DNA of 12,689 bases, taken from assembly GCA_900762945.1 (NCBI GenBank), contig CAAFIN010000119.1, positions 1 through 12,689 on the forward strand, in the 5' to 3' direction. A program made the position numbers and the translations under genes. Source of the stretch: Clostridia bacterium (GTDB lineage Bacteria > Bacillota > Clostridia > Christensenellales > Pumilibacteraceae). Every line of letters starts with the position of its first letter. Position 1 is the first letter of the stretch. This document shows positions 1 through 6,154 of this stretch, in pieces. The notes beneath the pieces were generated by a model. The model had not been told where the DNA came from, did no database searches, and was given only the letters and a program-made list of their open reading frames with translations.

Positions 1-12
1 AACGGCGACAAA

Positions 13-477
13 ATGGCAGAGAAGGCGTTTAACGAGTTCAAAAAGCGCCTTAATAAGATTAAATGGAATTATTCCGCGGGCATGGCGGGCGGCAAGCGCG
101 TTATCCATACGGGTGTGCAGGGCGACGACGTTCCCATGGAGTTGCATATCGTGTTCGACCACGAGCGCGAACTCACGCTTTTGTTCTCGCAGCTTCCCGT
201 AGCGCTCCCCAAGGACAAGATTATCGAGGGCGCGGTGGCGATCGCGATGGTCAACCACCATATACTTCAGGGCTGTTTCGACCTCGACGCGGACGAAGGA
301 ACGGTCACGTTCAGACTTATCGACGACTGGACGGGCGGCGTTTCCGACGGCGAAGTTTGCGAAAACATGCTCGGCATGGCTTGCCAGACGATCGACAGAT
401 ACAACGATAAACTCATAGCGTTCGCCGAGGATAAAATGACCCGCGACGAACTGTTCGCGTTCGTCCGCGGCAACTGA
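13..477 (+). CDS. YbjN-like domain protein, possibly 5'-incomplete
   Basis: A 154-residue soluble protein with no membrane segment or signal peptide. It opens with a basic amphipathic helix (residues 1-20). An alternating beta/alpha body follows, with hydrophobic strands near residues 44-60, a helix at about 68-85, and a strand pair around 'GCFDLDADEGTVTFRLI' (about 87-103). A C-terminal helix runs from about 115 to 140. The pattern of a central helix followed by 'G.F.ld..G.v.fr' and a long closing helix resembles YbjN/type III secretion chaperone-fold proteins; this is fold-level recognition only and the cellular role is unknown. The frame is open to the left edge of the window and the 12 bases before the ATG contain no clear ribosome binding site, so the true start may lie upstream. 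A possible terminator overlaps its stop codon, suggesting it is the last gene of its transcript. Confidence 0.72.
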   Translation: MAEKAFNEFKKRLNKIKWNYSAGMAGGKRVIHTGVQGDDVPMELHIVFDHERELTLLFSQLPVALPKDKIIEGAVAIAMVNHHILQGCFDLDADEGTVTFRLIDDWTGGVSDGEVCENMLGMACQTIDRYNDKLIAFAEDKMTRDELFAFVRGN

Positions 478-489
478 TTCCGCGTTTTT
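466..489 (+). terminator. Possible intrinsic terminator overlapping the stop of the YbjN-like gene
   Basis: CGCGG (466-470) can pair with CCGCG (480-484) across a 9-nt loop that contains the TGA stop (475-477), and five T residues follow at once (485-489). The stem is all G/C but only 5 bp long, so it is a weak candidate. Its position between two unrelated genes separated by 67 bp fits transcription termination. Confidence 0.45.
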
Positions 490-544
490 CCCGAGCCTAA
501 GAATCGGAACTTTTACTCACCTTGTAAAATCGGAGGGCACTGCA

Positions 545-2737
545 ATGACCGCAGTTATAATAATTTGCCTCGTCTATATGGCTTTACTACTCGCGGCGCT
601 CGTCGCGGCGTACTTTTTCGACGCGGATGACGGCAAGATTCGCGTAAAAAGCCGCAGCGCGAAACTGCAGTTTCTCAAATCGTTCAAAAAAGGCAAGTTC
701 GCGCTGATTTACATCGCCGCGTTCCCGCTTTACTATTTGGGGATTCGCCACTCGGGCGAGTCGGTCATAAAATCGCTTATGGACGCGATGACCAACTGCG
801 TCGAAGTCGTGGTATTGAAGTACAACTACGGCGACGTGGTGGGGCTGATGAACGAAAACGCGCTTTACCGCGCGGTCATGTTCACTTGCTACGCGCTGGT
901 CACGCTCAATGCGTTCATGTTCCTTTTTACCGTTTTACGCGAAAAACTCTACAATTTAACGCGTAGATTCGCTATTACGAAGTTCGCGAAAAAAGCCTAC
1001 GTTATCGCGGGCGACAACGCCGCCAACCGCGCGATTATCCGCTCGATGGGCAAGAAAAAGAACGTGGTTCTGCTTGTCGACAAGATTACCGACGACTCGC
1101 GCGACTTCGCCTACGTCGAGAGAATCGCTATAGCGGGAATGAAAAGCAAGCCCGTGTCCGCGGCGCTCACGCGGCTTTTCGGCACGTTCACTAATAGGTC
1201 GGTCGGCGTTATCGTCAACCTCGGCGACGACTCCAAAAACCTCGCATATTGCGACAAGATCGCCGATATGATAATAGGCTCCGGACTCGACCGCTTCGCG
1301 ATAGACGAGGAGCGCGGACTCGGCGCCTACGTTTTCGGCGAGCCTGAGAACGAATCGACTTTCCTCTATTACGAGAAAACCACGGGCGGTTGCGTACATT
1401 ACGTAAACAAGTACAAGCTCGTCGCGATGGACTTTTGCGGCAAACACCCGCTCACCGAGTTTATGACGAGTAAGCAACTCGATACCGATATCGGGCTGAT
1501 AAGACCCGAAACCGAAATCAACGTCGTGATGCTGGGCTTCGGCAAGACCGGGCGCAAACTTTTTCTCACGATGCTGGAAAACAACCGCTTTATGAAAAAG
1601 GGCGCGGACGGAGTAGCCGTACCCCAAATCGCAAACTACTACGTTTACGACAAGGTAGAATCCAACAACGACAAAACGCTCAACCACGGACTACTGCGTT
1701 TCGATCACGCGTACGTAGATATGCTCAGCAATGAGAGCGAGTATCTGCCCGTACCCGAACCGATCGCGAGAAGAAAGTTCTATCGGCTCGACGTCGGCGA
1801 CAACGACTTTTACGCTTCGCTCCGCGACAACCTCTCGACGGGCGGCGATAACGCGTTCAATTCCGTCATTATCGCTTGCGGAAGCGACCTGCAGAATCTG
1901 GATCTTGCGGAAAAACTGACCGAAAAGCTGTCCGAATGGGGAATGCGCGACAACACCCGTATTTACGTCAAGATACGCTCGGGATCTCTTACGAAGAACG
2001 TAATCGACGTCAAGTACGCCAAGCGCGGCGGCTATTACACGTTCGGTAACGAAGCGGAAGCGGTGTATAACCTTAAAAAAATCGTGTCCGAAGAGAACGA
2101 ACGCATGGCTAAGGATCGGCACTTTTGCTACACTTACGAATACGCTGCAGAGAATGCTTCCGAAGCGGATGTTATGCGCGCGGCTAACGAGAAGTGGTAC
2201 GTCGGCTGGCAGCAGGTTCAGCGCGAGTCCAACGTTTACGCTTGCCTTGCGATCCGTATGAAACTGCAACTTCTGGGTTTCGATCTCAGCCGCGACCCGA
2301 GCGCCGCGGATATGACGGACGAATTTATGAAAAAATATACCGGCGGCGACCCGATCGTCTACACGGGCAAAGAAGTCAAGGGCAAAAAGATCGTCGACTA
2401 CGGCGATTGCAACTTCGTGCGCGGCTCGGTGCGCGACAACCTCGCCCGTCAGGAACACGAGCGTTGGAACGCGTACATGATCTGCTCGGGCTATGTTCCC
2501 GCGACCGTCGAGGAAATTAAAACGCTCGACAAACAAGGTATGCTCACCCGCCGCAAGCACGGCAATATCACCACGTTCGAGGGCTTACTCGACTACCGCA
2601 AGATAATGAGCGCGAAGAACGGCAGAAGCGAAGCGGACAACGACGTAATCAAGTACGATTATCAGATACTGGACGATCTGCCGTGGCTGCTTAAACGCAA
2701 CGGCTACAAAATCGTCGAGAGAGCGACCGACAAATGA
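545..2737 (+). CDS. Membrane protein with tandem Rossmann/TrkA-N-like modules and a C-terminal RyR domain
   Basis: A 730-residue protein. Hydrophobic helices lie at about 3-24, 52-68 and 109-131; the loop between the second and third contains 'YNYGD' (93-97). A degenerate nucleotide-binding Rossmann start 'YVIAGDNAANR' follows at 152-162, then a beta strand ending in 'VVLLVD' (174-179). A second, better Rossmann start 'VVMLGFGKTGR' is at 327-337, with its later strand 'SVIIACGSD' at 440-448. The C-terminus (about 545-725) matches the bacterial RyR-repeat pattern: 'RESNVYACLAIRMKLQLLG' (560-578), 'LARQEHERWNAYM' (633-645) and a closing 'DDLPWLLKRNGYKIV' (710-724). TrkA-N/RCK modules usually bind nucleotides and gate channels; RyR repeats in prokaryotes are proposed ligand-binding modules. 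A nucleotide-gated channel or membrane sensor is therefore inferred, but no classical TVGYGD filter is present. GGAGGG (532-537) lies 7 nt before the ATG. Its stop overlaps the next start, so the ATP-grasp protein is a probable partner. Confidence 0.85.
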   Translation: MTAVIIICLVYMALLLAALVAAYFFDADDGKIRVKSRSAKLQFLKSFKKGKFALIYIAAFPLYYLGIRHSGESVIKSLMDAMTNCVEVVVLKYNYGDVVGLMNENALYRAVMFTCYALVTLNAFMFLFTVLREKLYNLTRRFAITKFAKKAYVIAGDNAANRAIIRSMGKKKNVVLLVDKITDDSRDFAYVERIAIAGMKSKPVSAALTRLFGTFTNRSVGVIVNLGDDSKNLAYCDKIADMIIGSGLDRFAIDEERGLGAYVFGEPENESTFLYYEKTTGGCVHYVNKYKLVAMDFCGKHPLTEFMTSKQLDTDIGLIRPETEINVVMLGFGKTGRKLFLTMLENNRFMKKGADGVAVPQIANYYVYDKVESNNDKTLNHGLLRFDHAYVDMLSNESEYLPVPEPIARRKFYRLDVGDNDFYASLRDNLSTGGDNAFNSVIIACGSDLQNLDLAEKLTEKLSEWGMRDNTRIYVKIRSGSLTKNVIDVKYAKRGGYYTFGNEAEAVYNLKKIVSEENERMAKDRHFCYTYEYAAENASEADVMRAANEKWYVGWQQVQRESNVYACLAIRMKLQLLGFDLSRDPSAADMTDEFMKKYTGGDPIVYTGKEVKGKKIVDYGDCNFVRGSVRDNLARQEHERWNAYMICSGYVPATVEEIKTLDKQGMLTRRKHGNITTFEGLLDYRKIMSAKNGRSEADNDVIKYDYQILDDLPWLLKRNGYKIVERATDK

Positions 2738-3612
2738 AAGGCTGCATACTCGTAAACGCGTACTTAAAAGGCGAAGAATATCTCTATCAGGCAAGAAGAC
2801 TGAAAGAGGAATTTGCCGTTTTAGGCGCTAAAGCCGATATAATTCCGCTCGGCGGCATGCCGATAGTTATCGAGGACGACAGGATAACGAACGCGATTGA
2901 CGGCTACGACTTCTACGTTTTCTGGGATAAGGACAAGTACGTTCTGTCCGCGCTCGAAAAAGCGGGCAAGCGCACGTTCAACCGCGCCGCCGCGATAGAG
3001 AAGTGCGACGACAAAATGACGACTTATATCGCGCTCGCGGACGGCGGCGTACCGCTCGTAAAAACCGTGCCGGGACTGCTGTGCTTCGATCCGTCTGCCG
3101 AAATCAGCCCCGGATCGGTCGAGCGGCTTGAAAGCCTGATTCCGTATCCGATCGTGGTCAAGGAAGCGTACGGCTCGCAAGGCAAAAGCGTGTACCTCGC
3201 CGAAAACCGCGAAAAACTACTGGATATCGCCGAAAAACTAAAATGCAAACCGCACTTGTATCAAGAATTTATCGCGGAAAGCAAAGGACGCGACCTTCGC
3301 GTTATAGTGCTGGGCGGCAAAGTGCTGGGCGGCATGCTCCGCGACTCGGGCGGCAAGGATTTTCGCTCGAATATCGGCGCGGGCGGCTTTGGCAAAGCGT
3401 GCGAGCCTACGCACGAGCAAGCGGAAATCGCCGTAAAATCCGCCGAAATTCTGGGACTCGATTACTGCGGAGTGGACTTACTGCTCGGGAATAACGGACC
3501 GATAGTCTGCGAAGTCAATTCAAACGCGTTTTTCCGCGCGTTCGAAAAGGTCACCGGGGTGAACGTCGCCGCGGCTTACGCCCGTTACGTTCTCGCCGAA
3601 ACGGAAAAGTAA
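2734..3612 (+). CDS. RimK-type ATP-grasp ligase
   Basis: A 292-residue soluble ATP-grasp protein of the RimK/LysX type. These enzymes join an amino or amine group to a carboxylate through an acyl-phosphate, using ATP and Mg2+. An N-terminal pre-ATP-grasp region spans about 1-95. The phosphate-binding loop is seen at 'VVKEAYGSQGKSVYL' (141-155), with K143 as the expected ATP-binding lysine. 'LYQEFIAES' (175-183) is the hinge strand, and 'GRDLRVIVLGGKVLGGMLR' (185-203) and 'FRSNIGAGG' (210-218) are family hallmarks. 'GVDLL' (246-250) and 'CEVNSNAFFRA' (259-269) supply the Mg-binding acid/Asn set (D248, E260, N262). Length is typical. The substrate cannot be read from sequence. The start ATG overlaps the stop of the RyR membrane gene (ATGA), so translation is probably coupled and the two products should be needed in fixed proportion. 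Confidence 0.88.
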   Translation: MKGCILVNAYLKGEEYLYQARRLKEEFAVLGAKADIIPLGGMPIVIEDDRITNAIDGYDFYVFWDKDKYVLSALEKAGKRTFNRAAAIEKCDDKMTTYIALADGGVPLVKTVPGLLCFDPSAEISPGSVERLESLIPYPIVVKEAYGSQGKSVYLAENREKLLDIAEKLKCKPHLYQEFIAESKGRDLRVIVLGGKVLGGMLRDSGGKDFRSNIGAGGFGKACEPTHEQAEIAVKSAEILGLDYCGVDLLLGNNGPIVCEVNSNAFFRAFEKVTGVNVAAAYARYVLAETEK

Positions 3613-3629
3613 ATCCGAAAGGACGGAAT

Positions 3630-4325
3630 ATGAACGAAATTTTCGCACACAATTTAATACGCCGCTTGCGGGAAGAAAGAACGGTCACGCTCGGGCGCGT
3701 TTGCCGCGAACTCAGGTGCAGTTACGCCGACGCGTTCGACGGAATACGCGAACTTGCCGAGATAGGACTATTAGAGTACGAAGACGACGGCAAATTCCGC
3801 GTGCGCTTCGACGAGGACAAAGCCCGCGCGTTCAAGCGCAATCACGGCGCGTATATCGAACGCCGTCCGAAAGCCGAACTCGACGCGCTGTCGAAGAAAC
3901 TTTGCTCGTTCGACGCGTCGCTGCTCGCGAAAATTCAGTCGTACCGCGGTATGACCCGCGAACTTCTATATACGATATTCGACGGCGACAGACTAAGCGA
4001 ATCGCTCGATAAACTGGAAAAACTCGGGCTCGTCGTGCGCAACGAAAAGGACGGTAAATACTATTCCACGCTCGAGCCAAGACAAGGCGAAATCCTCGCG
4101 AATGAGATTATCGACAGAGAAGCAAAGGAAGAGGAAGAAGCGGTAGACCCACCGAAAAGCCTTGACGAAATCGACGCCGCCGACTTCGACATACCCGACG
4201 CTGCGGTAATAGAAGAGCAGCCCGCGAGCGATACGACAATACTGTTTGACAATATCGACGTCATCGACGAAATTCTCAACAGCCTCGAAGAAACCAAAAA
4301 GAAAAAGCCGAACGACGGCGAATAA
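3630..4325 (+). CDS. Uncharacterised protein with two probable winged-helix modules and an acidic tail
   Basis: I do not recognise a named family. The 231-residue protein has two segments built like winged helix-turn-helix modules. Residues 4-60 run helix, 'VTLGRVCRELRCSYADAFDGIRELAEIGLLEY' (split by a short turn), then a short wing. Residues 84-147 repeat the plan with 'GMTRELLYTIF', 'LSESLDKLEKLGLVVRNEK' and the wing 'GKYYSTL'. From about 150 the chain becomes strongly acidic and low in complexity, rich in E and D, and ends with a short lysine cluster 'KKKK' (223-226). No membrane segment is present. A ribosome binding site AAAGGA (3618-3623) precedes the ATG, 17 nt after the ATP-grasp gene, so it sits in the same unit. 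It may be a transcription regulator or a protein-protein adaptor of the cluster; the acidic tail would suit the latter. Confidence 0.75.
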   Translation: MNEIFAHNLIRRLREERTVTLGRVCRELRCSYADAFDGIRELAEIGLLEYEDDGKFRVRFDEDKARAFKRNHGAYIERRPKAELDALSKKLCSFDASLLAKIQSYRGMTRELLYTIFDGDRLSESLDKLEKLGLVVRNEKDGKYYSTLEPRQGEILANEIIDREAKEEEEAVDPPKSLDEIDAADFDIPDAAVIEEQPASDTTILFDNIDVIDEILNSLEETKKKKPNDGE

Positions 4326-4346
4326 ACTAAAAATACGGAGCGAATT

Positions 4347-5000
4347 ATGGGAAAGTTTAACGAAAAATATTTTATACCCGATGAAAAAGACAAGAACGCG
4401 ACCGCGATCGACGGAATAATCGGCGAAGACGAACAAGTGCTTTGGCGCGGCAAACCGAAAAAATCGGCGTTTATACTGAACGCCGTCGTTAAAATGCTGC
4501 CGATCGCGCTGATATGGCTGCTGTTCGACGGCGTGTTTATCGGTATTCTTATTGCGAACGGCGAGCATATACCGGCGTTTTTCAAGATTTTCGTGTGTGT
4601 GTTCATGGTATTCCACCTGATCCCCGTCTGGATATGGATCGCGAACGTCGTGACCGCGAGCCGCCGCCACAAGAACACCGAGTACGCGTTCACGAACAAG
4701 CGCATTATCGTCCGCAGCGGGGTGGTGGGCATAGACTTCAGAAACGTTTACTACGCGGACGTGGACAGCGTGAACCTCAAGGTCGGACTTATCGACAAAA
4801 TGACGAAAGTCGGCGATATTTATATCAACGCAAAGTCCGGCTCGGCGGTTATCCTCGACGTAGAAAACCCGTATTTTCTCACGCAGAAACTTCAGAAAAT
4901 CGTAGTCGACATAAAGACCGACGTGCTTTTCCCCAACGACTTGCGCCCCGAAACCAACCGCGGCTACAAGACTAAATACGACGGCGGCGACAAAGAGTAA
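4347..5000 (+). CDS. Membrane-anchored bacterial PH-domain protein (bPH2/YdbT-like)
   Basis: A 217-residue protein. The entry strand 'GEDEQVLWRGKP' (26-37) is the usual opening of bacterial PH-domain (bPH2) membrane proteins. Two hydrophobic helices follow at about 42-70 and 78-103, then the PH core: 'YAFTNKRIIVRSGVVGID' (113-130), 'VYYADVDSVNLKVGLIDK' (134-151), 'GDIYI' (156-160) and a closing helix 'PYFLTQKLQKIV' (175-186). The tail (about 190-217) is charged and probably cytoplasmic. Members of this family are poorly characterised membrane proteins; some sit in envelope-stress clusters. The ATG has GGAG (4337-4340) 6 nt upstream and the gene follows its neighbour by 21 nt, making it the last gene of the RyR/ATP-grasp cluster. 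A role at the membrane next to the RyR protein is inference only. Confidence 0.85.
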   Translation: MGKFNEKYFIPDEKDKNATAIDGIIGEDEQVLWRGKPKKSAFILNAVVKMLPIALIWLLFDGVFIGILIANGEHIPAFFKIFVCVFMVFHLIPVWIWIANVVTASRRHKNTEYAFTNKRIIVRSGVVGIDFRNVYYADVDSVNLKVGLIDKMTKVGDIYINAKSGSAVILDVENPYFLTQKLQKIVVDIKTDVLFPNDLRPETNRGYKTKYDGGDKE

Positions 5001-5089
5001 AATACTTGATTTTGCGGGATTTTCTATAAATTACCTGCAAATTACCGAAAAACAAAACTTTCCTGTCCGATACGACGCGAAAATACTTG
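4999..5089 (+). repeat. Pair of 10-bp direct repeats in the gap before dgt
   Basis: AAAATACTTG occurs at 4999-5008, overlapping the PH-gene stop, and again at 5080-5089. The copies are 81 bp apart in an AT-rich gap that contrasts with the GC-rich genes on both sides. The second copy includes the TTG of the candidate -35 box of dgt. They could be regulator sites or two versions of a promoter upstream element; chance cannot be excluded at this length. Confidence 0.35.
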
Positions 5090-5115
5090 CAAAAACGAGA
5101 ATTTGCTTGTAATAT
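5087..5115 (+). promoter_or_regulatory. Candidate sigma-70 promoter for the dgt-dnaG-sigma operon
   Basis: TTGCAA (5087-5092) and TAATAT (5110-5115) are separated by exactly 17 bp. Each matches the consensus at 4 of 6 positions. Transcription would begin near 5122, leaving only about 10 nt of leader before the TTG start at 5132, so the mRNA would be nearly leaderless. A second -10-like TATAAA lies at 5025-5030 but has no -35 partner at proper distance. This 122-bp AT-rich gap (5001-5122) is the most likely promoter region for the macromolecular-synthesis operon even if the exact boxes are wrong. Confidence 0.35.
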
Positions 5116-5121
5116 CTAATG

Positions 5122-5127
5122 GGTGAT
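5122..5127 (+). promoter_or_regulatory. Ribosome binding site that decides the dgt start
   Basis: GGTGAT can pair with the 5' part of the anti-Shine-Dalgarno sequence (it is the end of the full AAGGAGGTGAT). It lies 4 nt before TTG at 5132, which is the spacing expected when this part of the site is used. The GTG at 5123 lies inside it and has no such site upstream, so TTG 5132 is preferred as the start. Confidence 0.5.
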
Positions 5128-5131
5128 TGTT

Positions 5132-6136
5132 TTGACCGAAGAACGCGATTATAAATCGACCACTTACGAGATAGAAGAGCGGTACTTTTCGCCGTACGCG
5201 GCGAAGAGCAAAGAAACCCGCGGGCGCAGGATTCCCATCGAGGAAAGCCCTATGCGCACCGAGTATCAGCGCGACCGCGACAGAATAATCCATTGCAAGG
5301 CGTTTCGTAGACTTAAACACAAAACGCAGGTTTTTCTTGCACCCGAAGGCGACCATTACCGTACGCGGCTTACGCATACGCTGGAAGTCAGCCAGATTGC
5401 CCGCTCGATTTCGCGCGCGCTTTGGCTCAACGAGGACCTTACCGAAGCGATCGCGCTCGGTCACGACCTCGGGCACACGCCTTACGGACACGCGGGCGAA
5501 CGCGCGCTCGGTTATTTCACGCACTTTTGCCACAACGAGCAGTCGCTGAGAATGGTGGACGTACTCGAGTACGACGGCAAGGGTATGAACCTTACCTACG
5601 AGGTGCGCGACGGCATACTCAACCACACGAGCCGCGGCAACGCTTGCACACTCGAGGGACACGTAGTAGCCTGGAGTGACCGCATCGCCTACATTAACCA
5701 CGATATCGACGACGCGATAAGGGGCGGCGTGATTAAAAGCACCGATATTCCCGAGCGTTACCGCCGCGTTTTCGGCGAAAACAACGGCAAGCGCATCGAT
5801 TCCATGGTTATGAACGTCATAGACAACAGTTTCTGGAAACCTATAGTCGAGCCGTCGGACGACTTCAAAACCGATATCATGGGCTTGCGCGAATTTCTGT
5901 TCGACAAGGTTTACCGCTCGTCCGTCGCGAAAGCCGAAGAGGGCAAGGCGATAGATATGATAAAGTTTCTGTACGAGTATTTCTACGCGCACAGCGACAA
6001 GATACCGCGAGAATTCTTAGATATGGACAGCACGCTCGAACAAAAAGTGTGCGACTACATTTCCATGATGAGCGACCAGTTCGCGGTAAGACTGTACGAG
6101 GACATCACCGTCCCCAAAAGTTGGTCGAAATTTTAG
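5132..6136 (+). CDS. dgt: Deoxyguanosinetriphosphate triphosphohydrolase-like HD protein
   Basis: Hydrolyses dNTPs (classically dGTP) to the nucleoside and triphosphate, helping to set dNTP pools. This is the cytosolic HD-superfamily enzyme commonly found just before dnaG in Clostridia. Counting from TTG 5132 the protein has 334 residues, a normal length. Conserved motifs include 'FRRLKHKTQVF' (58-68), 'RTRLTHTLEVSQIAR' with the first metal-binding His (H82), 'ALGHDLGHTPYGHAGE' with the HD pair (H111, D112) and further catalytic His residues, 'CHNEQSLR' (133-140), and 'DRIAYINHDIDDA' carrying the last metal-binding Asp (D183). An alternative GTG start at 5123 would add three residues. The stop TAG (6134-6136) overlaps the AGGAGG ribosome binding site of dnaG, so the two genes are in one transcript. 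The C-terminal substrate and oligomerisation part cannot be assigned in detail. Confidence 0.93.
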   Translation: MTEERDYKSTTYEIEERYFSPYAAKSKETRGRRIPIEESPMRTEYQRDRDRIIHCKAFRRLKHKTQVFLAPEGDHYRTRLTHTLEVSQIARSISRALWLNEDLTEAIALGHDLGHTPYGHAGERALGYFTHFCHNEQSLRMVDVLEYDGKGMNLTYEVRDGILNHTSRGNACTLEGHVVAWSDRIAYINHDIDDAIRGGVIKSTDIPERYRRVFGENNGKRIDSMVMNVIDNSFWKPIVEPSDDFKTDIMGLREFLFDKVYRSSVAKAEEGKAIDMIKFLYEYFYAHSDKIPREFLDMDSTLEQKVCDYISMMSDQFAVRLYEDITVPKSWSKF

Positions 6137-6154
6137 GAGGTCGAATAGGCGTAC

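Noticed and set aside
511..530. -10-like TAAAAT (525-530) before the RyR-domain gene
   Set aside because: There is no -35 at proper spacing, and transcription would begin inside the GGAGGG ribosome binding site. A promoter may exist but cannot be placed.
545..5000. Idea that the RyR cluster is a phage-defence island
   Set aside because: RyR and TrkA-N domains occur in conflict systems, but there are no nuclease, toxin, integrase, tRNA junction or composition shift here, and the cluster sits beside core housekeeping genes.
5012..5040. Imperfect stem TTGCGGG / CCTGCAA in the gap after the PH-domain gene
   Set aside because: It contains a G-U pair, a 15-nt loop and no following T-run, so it is not convincing as a terminator.
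5042..5992. 316-codon open frame on the - strand opposite dgt
   Set aside because: It lies opposite a clearly conserved HD protein and shows no recognisable domain. GC-rich codon bias in this genome leaves long stop-free antisense frames (also 956-1687, 1691-2560, 8238-9059, 10946-11704, 11781-12569).
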